Shown here piece after piece: positions 44,104 through 54,563 of a DNA stretch of 64,000 nucleotides. Position 1 is the first letter of the stretch, and each line of letters opens with the position of its first letter. Position numbers and translations under genes: made by a program. Where the stretch lies: assembly GCA_023935145.1 (NCBI GenBank), contig CM043697.1, forward strand, positions 57,302,501 to 57,366,500, read 5' to 3'. The notes below the pieces were generated by a model. That model made no database searches and was not told where the DNA came from. It saw nothing but the letters and a program-made list of their open reading frames with translations. Source of the stretch: Bretschneidera sinensis. Its lineage: Eukaryota; Streptophyta; Magnoliopsida; Brassicales; Akaniaceae.

Positions 44104-44657
44104 CCATCCGTCTTGAGGGTTATGCAGATTCGGACTATGGAGCAGACCGGGATAAAACAAGATCTATTACCTCCTACTTCTTCAACTTAAATGGATGTTG
44201 TATAAGTTGGAAGGCTCAATTACAGCTTGTGGTAGCACTCTCAACAACTGAGGCTGAGTACATAGCGGCAACGGAAGCCATCAAGGAGGCTATGTAGTGC
44301 AAAGGGTTATTGGAAGAGTTGAAGGTCCTGAAAGAGTAGGTGGTGGTGTATTCGGATAGCCAAAGTGCGTTGCAATTATGCAAGAATCCGATGTTCCATC
44401 AGAGGACAAAGCATATGGATGTTCGGTATCATTTCATTCGGGAAAATGTTACGAAAGAATGCATTCATGTGGATAAGGTGGCCGTGGAAGAAAATCCTGC
44501 AGATTTAGGTACTACGGTTCTACCTCTAAGTAAGTTCAATCATTGCCTTGGACTTCTTAGGATTGGAGTCGGTTGATATGGTGACTCAAGTTGAGTTTGG
44601 ATCCTAAGTTCTCTGCACAATGGGTTCGGGTTTAATCGCTTAGACAAAGGTAGAGAT
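44104..44657 (+). pseudogene. Copia RNase H C-terminus, copy B
   Basis: Second copy of the RNase H end: [31 protein letters not shown], a TAG at about 44297, a TAG at 44337, then YSDSQSALQLCKNP and VRYHFIRENVTKE with a single copy of the 27-bp unit. It starts upstream of the point where the Athila element interrupts copy A and is uninterrupted. It differs from copy A by a few percent, so the duplication is older than, or came from a different element than, the Athila insertion. It leads directly into the full 3' LTR. Confidence 0.85.
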
Positions 44658-45537
44658 TGTTGGTATTTGTCTAAGGATTAAACAGGTTGAAGAATGAAGG
44701 TTCAACAACATCAGGCTTGGAGGTGTGCACCGTGGCCCAACCTTTTGCGCCGCGGCATGCAGCAACTCCAGAAGCTCCCCCATCCAGGCCGGGCCACGGT
44801 TCAGCCTTGGGCGCCGTAGCCTCCAGTAGTTGGAGGTGGTGTGCCCTGTTTTGAGCCGCAACCTGCACTGTTTTGGGCCGCGGCTCCAAGCACACCTGAG
44901 GCCATTTTTCAGCACTCTTCTCCTGATGCGTGGGGTTTGATTAAAATGCACAGGGTCACTTAGACTTGTTGGAGGGCTATGATTGATTGATCCTCAAGAT
45001 CTAAGGGTTGAGATTGACTTCAAGATTGGTTCAAGAAGTGGTGCACTATATAAAGGGTCATCTAGCTTCAATCACAAGACACAAGATATAAGATGACCAT
45101 ACAAGAGAGTTCAAGTGCAAGTGTGAGAGTGCAAAGACACAAAACACAAGAGAGGCACTAGAATAGATCTTATTCAAGAGTGGCTGGTTGTTTAGAGAGA
45201 TAGTAGTATAAATTGGGGATTCAAGGTCTTTGTAATTGAAATTTTCTTGGGGAAAATTCCAGGGTAACACTTAGTCCTTATCACTTTCTTTTTCTCCTCT
45301 TTTGTTCTTCAAGAACTAGAGGATTCTTGAAGAGGTATTGCTGTAATTGTAAGAACTCCATTGATTTAGTGTAGAGAGCTCGGTGGAGCTCACAGGGACG
45401 TAGGCACATTACCGAACCTCGATAACAATTGCTTGTGTTCTCTTTCTTTGATTGGTTTGTTTCTGTTCATTACAAGTCATTCTAGACTTGGGTGTTTGGA
45501 AGATCACCATCTGGGCATCTTGAGGTGATTTCCTATA
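44658..45537 (+). repeat. 3' LTR of copia element 28465-45537
   Basis: 880 bp, TGTTGG...CCTATA, followed by the duplication GTTCT. TATA box at 45047. The last 280 bp (from TTCTTCAAGAACT to the end) closely match the end of the LTR at 62946-63923, so the two elements are sister families. The terminal dinucleotide is TA in place of CA in both. Confidence 0.9.
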
Positions 45538-45592
45538 GTTCTATATATCCTTCCTCTCAACACACTAACCTTGTGATTCCTCAAGATGAGGT
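45538..45592. other. Right flank of the nested copia element
   Basis: Begins with the duplication GTTCT. Short non-coding host or older TE sequence. Confidence 0.5.
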
Positions 45593-45853
45593 CAGGTCTT
45601 GGTATCCCACATCGGCTAGAAAGGTTGTGATGGGGCTGTTTATAAATGATTGTCACCTCTTGCTTGCGCAATGCGTTTAAAAGTCGTGACACTTGGTGTG
45701 CCAAAGTAGAAAATATTGTGCAAAGAGGGAGGTTAAATCTTTATAGTGGTATCAGACAGGTTCTCGAAAGCTGGGCTGCCGATTTTAACCGGTGGGTTGC
45801 CGGATGTGGACCACACCACACAACGAGGATGTTATGCCCAAATGAGAGGAGAT
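45593..45853 (+). mobile_element. TRIM-like LTR fragment with primer site
   Basis: GTCTTGGTATCCCACATCGGCT opens a compact segment with a TATA-like TTTATAAATG at about 45640. Further on are TTGCTTGCGCAATGCGTTT and a tRNA-Met-type primer site TGGTATCAGA at 45747-45756. Small non-coding LTR elements (TRIMs) of plants begin with TATCCCACATCGG-type sequence and have this layout. A purine stretch (GAGAGGAGAT) ends it at 45853. No second LTR copy was identified. Confidence 0.45.
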
Positions 45854-47428
45854 TGTAATGCCCTAAGATGGAGGTCAATAATAAACCAAATTTTCCAAGT
45901 GGAACTAATCCTCCAAAATGTAATAAAAACATCTAAATACCTCAAATTAAAATAAGTACAATCATTTGATAAACATTTTTTTTTTATAAAAAGAATAATA
46001 ATCCACCAACCATAGTAAATTAAGAAAGTTGAGATAAACATCACTCAGATACAAGTTATGGTCACGATTACCTCAGAATCACAGATTAGATAGCAAATAT
46101 ACAGATTTAAAATATACATAATAGAGATATTTCACATAAACATATAACAAATTCAGATAATTAGATATTCAAACTTTTTTTTAACATAAGTGTTCCATCA
46201 GATTCATATAACAGAAAAAGTACCGCTATTCTTACGCCGAGGGGTCGGTGGCGAAACTAGTTTCTCATATTATAAAGTGCCAGGACCAATGATTACCTTA
46301 TTGATCAGGTAATATCAGATTAAAAAGGGACTAAAGTATCATGTAAACTTCACTTAACAGAGTATAACTATGCAATACATAGATACTATCAGTTATAGTT
46401 GAGAAACAACTCACTTGTAGCCCACTTAACCTACGTTTGGCAATTACTATGGATTAACAAAATAACATAGAAAATATCTTATAATTTATAATTTTCTTTG
46501 ACAAATATCCTAGGCAGAAAACATAAAACAAATGAGACTTTACTTACCTAGTAAGCTAGATAATTTATCACACGAGAATGTGACAATATCCTCAATCACC
46601 TAATTCCATAATCATAAAGTAAATCCAAAACATATTCTAAATGGTGCATGCATGATGATATGAGTTCCCTCTAAATGCTTTAGGTTTCACACGGAGAAAC
46701 TAGCCCCTTGCTATGATCATCTCAGATTTGTTTTATAATTTCCATATTTTGACAACATGGACTTAACACCAAAAATTTAAATAGAAAATATTATGAATGC
46801 CTTAACCTAAACAACTCATTTTAGATGAAGAATACTCTAAATAGTAGTTTCCAGACAATTATTAGATTCCTAAAATCAAGTATTTGCTCACACCAACAAA
46901 TTGATAAACAATTTATAGTAATTAAATTATAATTCCAAAAATTACGAAACTTTGCAAAATATTCACCAGTATAGATTTTCCCAACAAACTACAAATTTAG
47001 ATAATTTAGAAATCGGGGTGAACCACACTCTCCCAGGCAAGATTCTACCTTCAAACGACTTTTCTAGCTTTACTTTCCATATTGCACTAGTTTGGGAGCC
47101 TTAATTTGGTAACCCATAATTTGCAATCTAGACATGGAATTTAAATGATTCTTGATTCAATTCAAAGAGGAGACGACAACCTACAGGTAAAATTTATACT
47201 TGGGTAGAATTGATCACTGGAAAGTGGTTTTCTAGTTGTTCAAAGTTGAGTATTCAATCCCCTTTTTGTTAAAAAATTCCAACTTTGAACATTCAGAAAT
47301 CTTCACCCACAAATTGATTAACTTGATCCTTAATTAGCTAGAAAGATCTTGACGCCGGGCAGAATAATGATTATTCTGCAGGCTATATGAATTTGAAATT
47401 TTCTTTACTACATATGTAGTCTATTACT
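45854..47428 (+). repeat. Possible LTR remnant, otherwise unassigned
   Basis: Starts TGTAATGCCCTAAGATGG, the kind of start seen in plant gypsy LTRs, and has no coding frame for 1.57 kb. I could not find the other end or a target duplication. It contains a 21-bp hairpin at 47359-47379 (GCAGAATAAT-G-ATTATTCTGC). It ends with TTACT, the left target site of the next copia element. Confidence 0.35.
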
Positions 47429-47780
47429 TGTTAGGGTTAAACTACCTTATCCCTACGGATCTTGAGATGCGAATATAGAGAAGAAAATAGAAATAAATCA
47501 AAGACAAACACACAGCACACAGATTTACGTGGTTCACCCAAACTCGGGTTACGTCCATGGAGTTGCAATGATTTCACTATGTCTTGAAGAACAATACAAG
47601 GAGGTCTAACCCATAGACACCCCTCACAGTATTCACAAAAAAAGGATGGCTCACTCACTTACACAAAAGAATAAGACGAAACCCTTATATTTCTGGGTTA
47701 AAATAAAATAGATACAAAACAGTGCTGAAAACGCTAGATTGGACAAAAAAAACCCACCAGGCTCCACACATAGCCTAACA
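47429..47780 (-). repeat. 3' LTR of minus-strand copia element
   Basis: On the minus strand it starts TGTTAGGCTATGTGTGGAG at 47780 and ends ...AACCCTAACA at 47429. Confidence 0.9.
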
Positions 47781-47792
47781 ATCTCCCACTTG
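47781..47792 (-). other. Polypurine tract of minus-strand copia element
   Basis: AAGTGGGAGAT on the minus strand, directly before the LTR start TGTTAGGC. Confidence 0.85.
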
Positions 47793-47871
47793 GAGACTGG
47801 TCCAATCACCAACACCAAGCACCATATGCCTTCAAACAAAGCAACCATCGCCGCAACTCATTCACCTGTCC

Positions 47872-48663
47872 TCAAGCTTGAAGACTAACTGAAGCTGAGC
47901 ACAGCTTCAATTTCTCAATAGTGACACCCTTAGTCAACATATCTGTTGGATTCTCAGTTCCACGGATCTTCTCTTGTACCAACTGTTCACTATCGAGAAG
48001 AGAGTGAATAAAGTGATATCTCAACTGTATATGCTTCGTCCTGGAATGAAACGTCAGATTCTTAGCAAGAAAAATAGCACTCTGACTATCACTGTGTAGA
48101 GTACCCCTCTCATTCTTCTTACCCAGCTTATCCAAGAGACCCTGTAACCAAACCATTTCCTTCCCAGCTTCAGTTATAGCTACATACTCAGCTTCTGTAG
48201 TAGAGAGAACAATGATTTTCTCCAACTTAGAAGCCCAACTTACAGCTGTACCACCCAGAGTATACACAATCCCTATAGTACTCTTCCTGCTATCAACATC
48301 ACCAGCTAAATCCGTATCCACAAAACCCTGCAGTTTTAAACCTGCCCTTGTGAAGCACAGAGATATATCTGAAGTGCCTTTCAAATACCTTAGGATCCAT
48401 TTGAATGCCTCCCAATGTTGTTTTCCTGGATTACTTATGTACGTACTTACTACTCCCACTGCATATGCAATGTCCGGTCTTGTGTAGACCATGGCGTACA
48501 TAAGACTTCCAATAGCTGAGGCATAGGGAACCCTACTCATGTAGTCCGGCTCCTGCTCTGTCTTTGGTGACTGATCTTTAGATAGTCTAAAATGACTAGC
48601 CAAAGGTGTGCTCACTGGTTTAGCACTATCCATGCTAAATCGATTGAGAACCTTCTTCACATA
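47872..48663 (-). pseudogene. Copia reverse transcriptase C-terminus and RNase H
   Basis: Open frame of 262 codons: FSMDSAKPVSTPLASHF, YTRPDIAYAVGVVSTYI, KWILRYLKGTSD. RNase H follows ([46 protein letters not shown]). The end is typical (ENPTDMLTKGVTIEKLKLC). A stop at about 48670 separates it from the RT core. This is the best preserved part of the element. Confidence 0.9.
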
Positions 48664-49757
48664 CTCTGTTTATGAAAGTTTCAAAGTCTCACTGACTCTG
48701 TCTCTAATGATTCTCATGCTAAGGATTTGTTTTGCAGCACCCAAATCCTTCATTGCAAACTGTTTGGACAACTACCTTTTGAGATTATTAATCTCCTCAA
48801 TGTTAGACCCTGCAACGAGCATATCATCCATATACAACAGTAATAGGATATAAGAGTTGTCAAAACTCTTAACATAGCAACAATGGTCTGCCTGGCACCT
48901 TGTGAACCTGGTGCTACACATGAAGCTATCAAACTTCTTGTACCATTGTCTTGGAGCTTGTTTTAACCCATACAAACTCTTTCTCAGTTTGCAAACCGGA
49001 TTTTCTTTTCCCTGCACTGCAAATCCTTGTGGCTGATGCATATAAATATCCTCCTCCAAATCACCATGAAGGAATGATGTCTTCACATCTAACTGCTCAA
49101 GATGTAGGTTCTCTACACCCATTTGTTATGTAAAGCTTTCTTCCCTTCTGGCGATTGAGTTAGTTCCCATGTCTAATTTGTCATCAGTGAGTCCATCTCA
49201 TCCTTCATGGCCAACTCCCATTTGCTAGAATTTTTAACCTGCAAAGCTTCATCATAACATTCTAGCTCACCACTATCAGTCAACAAAATATAGAACAAGG
49301 ATGGTGAGAACCGCTGTGGAGGTCTAATGTTCCTAGAAGACTTTTGGACAACATTTATGGGCGTACACTGTTCTACATGTGGGTCTGTATTCTCATCATT
49401 TTCTTGACTCCTACTCTGCACTGTGCTCTCAGAAAATTCATCCAAGTTAATAAACTCAGACTTATTTGGTTCTAGCCCAGTAACAATAGATTCTGCACTT
49501 GACCTGTCTTTGTACATAACTTGTTCATTGAAAATCACATTTCTACTCCTGATGATTTTTCGATTTTGATTATCCCAAAACCGATAACCAAAAGCTTCAT
49601 CACCATAGCCAATAAAGAAACATTTTATGGATTTAGTATCTAGTTTACTGCGAGCATCAAAGTCAATATGAACATAAGATAAACAGCCAAAAACTTTTAA
49701 GTAAGAAAGGTTTACCTCATTTCTACTCCATATCTCTTCAGGTATCCTGCAATCCAA
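48664..49757 (-). pseudogene. Copia integrase C-terminus and reverse transcriptase, with deletion
   Basis: The integrase C-terminal part is at 49757-49560 (VFGCLSYVHIDFDARSKL, FFIGYGDEAFGYRFW). A Ser/Asn-rich linker and the RT start (KWELAMKDEMDSLM) follow, then a stop near 49175. The text then jumps from GKKALHNKWV to ENLHLEQLDVKTSFLHG near 49125, so about 60 RT residues including the K-A-R-L-V motif are deleted. The rest has LYGLKQAPRQWYKKF and a catalytic YMDDMLVAGS (Met for the usual Val). Confidence 0.85.
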
Positions 49758-49769
49758 AGGAACTGACGG

Positions 49770-50230
49770 TCATCGATTTATCAAGTGAGCTGTTGTGCTA
49801 ACTGCATCGGCCCAAAAAGTTTCTGGCAACCCAGCATGCAACCTCATACTTTTAGCACGCTTATTGAGGGTCCTGTTCATGTGCTCAGCCACGCCATTCT
49901 GTTGTTGTGTCCCGAGAATAGTCTTCTCTATCCTAATCCCATTAGCAGCACAAAATTCTCTAAACCCCCCATCTATGTACTCTCCACCATTATCAGACCT
50001 CAAACATTTTACCTTCAAACCTGTATTAGTCTCAACCACAGCCTTCCATTTCTTAAAGGTCTCAAATATCTCAGATTTATTTTTCAGAAAATAAACCCAT
50101 ACTTTTCTGCTTGAGTCATCAATAAATGTGATATAATACTGCGAACCTCCAAGAGATGCAACCGGGGTAGCTCCCCACAAATCTGTGTGTACCAACTCTA
50201 AATTTTCAGACTTTAGAGTTCAGCCTCTTT
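49770..50230 (-). pseudogene. Copia integrase catalytic core
   Basis: Minus-strand frame with VHTDLWGATPVASLGG, FIDDSSRKVWVYFL, LRSDNGGEYI and TQQQNGVAEHMNRTL. All three catalytic acids are visible (D in HTDLWG, D in RSDNGG, E in VAEHM). Frame breaks lie on both sides (near 49765 and 50230). Confidence 0.88.
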
Positions 50231-50249
50231 TCAAGAAACTGACCTTTCT

Positions 50250-51005
50250 CTATTTCCCAAGAATGCAGCTTTCACACAAATCAAAGTTAAAGGATTTCAA
50301 CTCTGGCAGTTTCCCTTTAGACAGCATTACTTTCATCCCTTTTTCACTCATGTGACCAAGCCTGCAGTGCCATAGGTTTGTATTAACTTTTGCATCAACT
50401 AATGCAATAGAATCTCTCACACTTGAGGTCATGTATAGAGTACCCGTTTTTGTTCCACGAGCCACTACCATGGCTCCCTTTGTAATCTTCCAAGTACTAG
50501 CCCCAAATGTCACCGTGTGACCTTCAGCATCAAGCTGTCCTACAGAGATCAAGTTCCTCATCAATTTTGGAACATGTCGCACTTTCTGTATCAACCACAC
50601 AGACCCATTCGACAATTTAATGCGAACGTTTCCCATACCCACAATATCCAGGGCTTCTCCATCAGCCAAATATACCTTCCCAAAATCACTTGTCACATAG
50701 TGCTCCATGATTTCTCGGTGTGCAGTGGTATGGAAAGAAGCTCCTGAGTCCAAAACCCAAGAGTCAATGGGACTGTCAACAGAAAATAATAGGGCATCCT
50801 GTAGCTCTTCTGTCACAATATTTACAGCATTGTTCTCATTCCTTTTCTTCTGTGGTTCTCTACAATTTTTCTTAAAGTGGCCAGTCTTGCCACAATTCCA
50901 ACATTCTAGTTGTCGTCCAGATTTTGGATTTACTCCTACCTCATCTTCTAGATTTTGATCTACTCCGATTGGAATTTTTATCCTGTGTTCTACCTCTTGT
51001 CTCAA
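50250..51005 (-). pseudogene. Copia gag zinc knuckle, protease and pre-integrase domain
   Basis: Open frame of 251 codons. It contains the intact CCHC knuckle CWNCGKTGHFKKNC, protease with WVLDSGASFHTTAH and HVPKLMRNLISVGQL, and the pre-integrase domain NLWHCRLGHMSEKGM with CESCILG at the end. Protease active-site residues are present. Confidence 0.9.
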
Positions 51006-51611
51006 GATTTATAGCGGAACCAGAACCCGAGGTTTCACCCGCATCTCTCCTGCGAACCTGCTCGCTTAAAATCAAATCTCGAATATCTTCATATTTGAGT
51101 TTATTCTTCCCTGCAGAATTACTCACTGCCATTCTCATGGCTTCCCAACTGTTTGGCAAAGAAGCCAAAACAATTAAAGCACGGATCTCATCATCAAAAT
51201 CAATCTCAACATAGGACAATTGATTAACATTGTATTGAACTAATTCAGATGCTGCGCAATAGGGGTACTTTCTACCATCTTCAAATCGAACAACTTTTTC
51301 ATCAGATGCACTTTGTTGTTAGCAGACGATTTTTCATACATACTGGACAAAGCCGTCATCATATCTTTGGTGGTCCTCTCCTTTATAACATTGTGCGCAA
51401 TTGATCTTGATAGAGTTAATCGAATAACTCCCAGTACCTATCTATTAAGAAGATTCTATTTGTCTTCTTTCATACTGTCTGGCTTTGCCCCTAACAGAGG
51501 TAAATATAATTTCTTCCCATAGAGATAATCCTTGATTTGCATCCTCCAATACCCAAAATCTGTGCCATCGAATTTCTCGATTCCTGTCGCCTTTCCTTCT
51601 TCTCCGGCCAT
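50941..51611 (-). pseudogene. Copia gag, capsid part
   Basis: The gag start is MAGEEGKATGIEKFDG at 51611, 37 bp inside the LTR boundary, followed by YWRMQIKDYLYGKKLYLPL. Stops near 51455 and 51260 break the frame. It resumes with IRALIVLASLPNSWEAM (51219-50941) and overlaps the start of the knuckle/protease frame at 51005, implying a frameshift there. Confidence 0.8.
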
Positions 51612-51628
51612 CGCTCCTACTCAAAAAT

Positions 51629-51642
51629 CGATAGCTCTGATA
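51629..51642 (-). other. Primer binding site of minus-strand copia element
   Basis: On the minus strand TCGTATCAGAGCTATCGA follows the 5' LTR by 6 bp. It differs at one position from TGGTATCAGAGC after the first base, the tRNA-Met-i type. Confidence 0.75.
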
Positions 51643-51647
51643 CGAGT

Positions 51648-52000
51648 TGTTAAGGTTAAACTACCATATCCCTACAGATCTTGAGATGTAATATAGAGAA
51701 GAAAATAGAAATAAATTAAAGACAAACACACAACACACAGATTTATGTGTTTCACCCAAACTCGGGTTACGTCCACGGAGTTGTAGCGATTTCACTATGT
51801 CTTGAAGAACAATACAAGGAGGTCTCACCCCTAGACACCCTTCACAGTATTCACAAAAAAAAGGATGGCTCACTCACTTACATAAAAGAATAAGATGAAA
51901 CCCTTAAATTTTCGGGTTAAAATAAAATAGATACCAAACAGTGCTGAAAACACCAGATTGGACAAAAAAAAACCCACCAGACTCCACACATAGCCTAACA
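51648..52000 (-). repeat. 5' LTR of minus-strand copia element
   Basis: 353 bp, matching 47429-47780 with about 24 substitutions and three 1-bp indels. On the minus strand it starts TGTTAGGCTATGTGTGGAG at 52000. Confidence 0.9.
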
Positions 52001-52005
52001 TTACC

Positions 52006-52175
52006 AACCCCACAGTGATACTTGAAATTAACAAATACTTCAGCTTTTAAGTTTTTTGAACTTTGCAATTTGGAGATCTTTAATTAATGAATGCAAATCA
52101 GGCTTGTTCTTTTTTTTTACTGGAAGTAATATGATTGGTAAATAATTCAACAATAAAAAATGTAAAACTCGTACC
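52006..52175 (+). repeat. Dispersed repeat, copy C (matches 14579-14690)
   Basis: TTAATTAATGAATGCAAATCAGGCTTGTTC, then TATGATTGGTAAATAATTCAACAATAAA and ACTCGTA, parallel 14580-14685 with few changes. This is the continuation of the block whose first part is at 13992 and 27400. Confidence 0.75.
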
Positions 52176-52380
52176 TATAACGAAAGAATAATTTAGTAAC
52201 TTGTAAAGTTGTGTTATAATTTTCATGCGTACGTGTGTATAAATGATTTGAAATGTGAGTTTGAAACAATTTTTGAAGGAGTTTGAACATATTGAAGAAA
52301 AAGTGTTAGAAAATATTTAAAGAAAAAAAAGTGAAAATAAAAAAATGAGGGAAATGATAAACCAGGCGGTTGACGGGTGA

Positions 52381-52553
52381 CCCAACCGATCGATCGATTA
52401 GTCGGTTGGTAAGAGTGCAAGTCCACTGACCAGTCGCTAGGTGGTGTATGGACCGGTCAGCTGGTAGTCAACTAGTTATTTGATTGATGGGCGATCGATT
52501 GGCTAGTCGTATGGATAGTCGATCAATTGGCAAGCTTGTTAGTCGACCGGTGG
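52381..52553 (+). repeat. Cluster of CAGTCGACTGG-related motifs in the chromovirus LTR
   Basis: Degenerate versions of the SIRE motif: ATTAGTCGGTTGG, ACCAGTCGCTAGG, ACCGGTCAGCTGG, TAGTCAACTAG, CGATCGATTGG, AGTCGATCAATTGG and TAGTCGACCGG, with four-base GATC overlaps between. The cluster ends 13 bp before a TATA box at 52566. Confidence 0.7.
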
Positions 52554-52565
52554 GATTCTGGACAT

Positions 52566-52573
52566 TTATAAAA
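52566..52573 (+). promoter_or_regulatory. TATA box of chromovirus LTR
   Basis: ACATTTATAAAATTTTGG about 13 bp after the motif cluster. A second TATA-like TTATAAAAC lies at 52602. The spacing to the cluster is close to that at 4495/4504 in the SIRE element. Confidence 0.5.
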
Positions 52574-54428
52574 TTTTGGTAACCAACCATTCAATATTTT
52601 TCTTATAAAACGCTTTAAGACATTCAAAAATCTTTTTCGCATGTTTTAAAATTATTTTTCTCTCTCTAGAAATGCTCTGATACCCAACAAAACTTAAGTA
52701 TTTCACAATTCTGTGTTAAACATTGATTGAATCATGAAAGGATTTTAGGAAATTTTATGATAAAGCTTTAGAAAGGTAAAATTTTCATAATTTTATTATA
52801 AGATTTCAATTTTGAGAGTTTAGTTCTTGCATTTTTCTTCAAAATGATATGAATTGGATTCAAACTAAAATAAAAGGATTTTCACTAAAACTTTGAATTT
52901 GAGTTAAGATGAACATGCATACTTATTCATGAAATTAACCCGATGGTATAAATTGAGTTTTGAGACAATGAAATTGATGAAAATATTATTGTTAGGTGGT
53001 GGCATTGCTCAGAGGAGCGCCAAAGGAAATGAGGTGACCAACAGATAGTGTTATTCCTACGTGGTGAGTTCGATTTGCTGTTAGTGAGCGAGAAGAATAA
53101 AAAAAGACATAAAACTATAAATGAATAATATTATAAGAAAAATTATTGGATATAATATGAATATGTTTGATTTGATGAAATACATGATATTTGTATTAAT
53201 TAGATGACTAAATAGAGGTACAATTCATAATATGATTGAAAATATGAATATATGATAAGTTGATGAAATTGTATCCTTGAAAGAATAAGTAAATTCTTAT
53301 GAAAAAGAAGAGAATTGATGAAAAGTATATCTTTAAAAAAATAAGTGATACTTATAGAATGATTTGTTATGATGAATTAGAGATTTTGTGGAACGAAAAT
53401 GATTTCAATTATATGATGATATGCTATTATTACTTATATATGATTCTTCATATGCATTGTTGGGGCCACTAGAGAGATGGAGTATGTGGTCTTAGGGAAG
53501 ATCAGAATCATGACTAGTCTGGATGTAAACATGTCAACATGTTGGGAGACGTCCTCAAAAGTTGTACCAAAGACTGGTATGGATGCTCGAAAATGGATTA
53601 AATTACCCATACTTGTGAAAGTATGGATGAGATATGATGTGATGAGATGTGAAAAAGAAAATGAAATGATGAGATATGGAAGTGAGAAGAAATTATTATA
53701 CATTCATGTTTATTTATTTACAAATATTGAGATGTTAAATTATCAAAATGATTATAAATATTGTGATGAAATGAACGTGAATCTCATGATGAGGTGTGAT
53801 GAAGAGATGATGAAAATGATAACAGAAAAGACATTTATACATTAATTGAAATATATGAAATTATATCTGTATGATAAATGAAATACATAAGAAATGATAT
53901 ATGAGAATTGATAAATGAATAAAAGCTTTGAATTATCAATGCAAATTGTGATTAAGTTACGACTAGAAGTATACAAATTGAGTACTTATAGTAAATTGAA
54001 ATGTACTAAGCTTGTAAAGCTCATTCCCCAATATTTAAAAAAATTTCAATCCGCGAACAGGATCAATGGATTCTTGATTTGAGGTTCAGGGTAAGTATCT
54101 AGGTAAGTCCTCATAGTTGGTGTCCTCAGACAAGAAAAGAAAAGGAAAGAAAAAACGAAAGACAAAAAAGGAAGAAAAGAAATGAAAAGAGAAAAATATC
54201 TATAAATAGTATATTAATAATGTACATGTACATGCATGGTTACAAATGTTTCTATATTTTTGAAAGTATTGTAAATGAAAGAGTTGTATCACCTCTGTAA
54301 AAGAGTTTAGGTAAATGATTGTTATTAATTTCAAATAATTAATGCAATTTGCATATAAGTCCTGCTTCGTTCTAAAACGTGACGACACCATCTCGAATAG
54401 GCCCGCTCAGGATGGGTTGTTACAATTT

Positions 54429-54440
54429 TGGTATCAGAGC
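54429..54440 (+). other. Primer binding site (tRNA-Met-i)
   Basis: Exact TGGTATCAGAGC, 4 bp after the LTR end. Confidence 0.9.
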
Positions 54441-54563
54441 TATAGGCTTTAAGATTATGTAGACTGCATAAAATAAATTAGTAAACTGGAAATCTAAAAT
54501 ATTTTATTTTGAGGCAGGCTTGAGTATTCCGCGTGGACTAGACAGACTTATAACTAGGGTTAT

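Larger units (their letters stand above)
28465..45537 (+). mobile_element. Ty1-copia element carrying a nested Athila-like element
   Basis: The LTR starts TGTTGGTATTTGTCTAAGG at both 28465 and 44658, and the element ends ...TCCTATA at 45537. GTTCT flanks both ends (28460-28464 and 45538-45542). Coding order is gag, protease, integrase, RT, RNase H. It is split at 32551/43483 by the gypsy element with GATGT duplications. The 5' LTR is shortened at 29008, and the RNase H-to-LTR region occurs twice at the 3' end. Without the insert it is about 6.1 kb. Confidence 0.9.
47429..52000 (-). mobile_element. Ty1-copia element on the minus strand
   Basis: 4572 bp, with LTRs of 352-353 bp at 47429-47780 and 51648-52000. 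The primer site and gag are at the right, and RNase H and the polypurine tract at the left. Flanks are TTACT and TTACC, a target duplication with one mismatch. By eye the LTRs differ at about 24 of 352 positions (7%). Coding sequence is frameshifted, and an RT segment of roughly 190 bp is deleted near 49125. Confidence 0.92.
52161..54424 (+). repeat. 5' LTR of chromovirus-like element
   Basis: Ends GGATGGGTTGTTACA at 54424, 4 bp before the primer site. 52815-53187 matches 59198-59576, the surviving part of the 3' LTR, at about 85% by eye. Frames inside (for example 53477-53845) are Met/Glu/Lys-rich and not genes. Confidence 0.75.

Noticed and set aside
53434..53845. Open frames on both strands inside the chromovirus LTR
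   Set aside because: Met/Glu/Lys-rich chance frames in AT-rich LTR sequence, no start context or motif.
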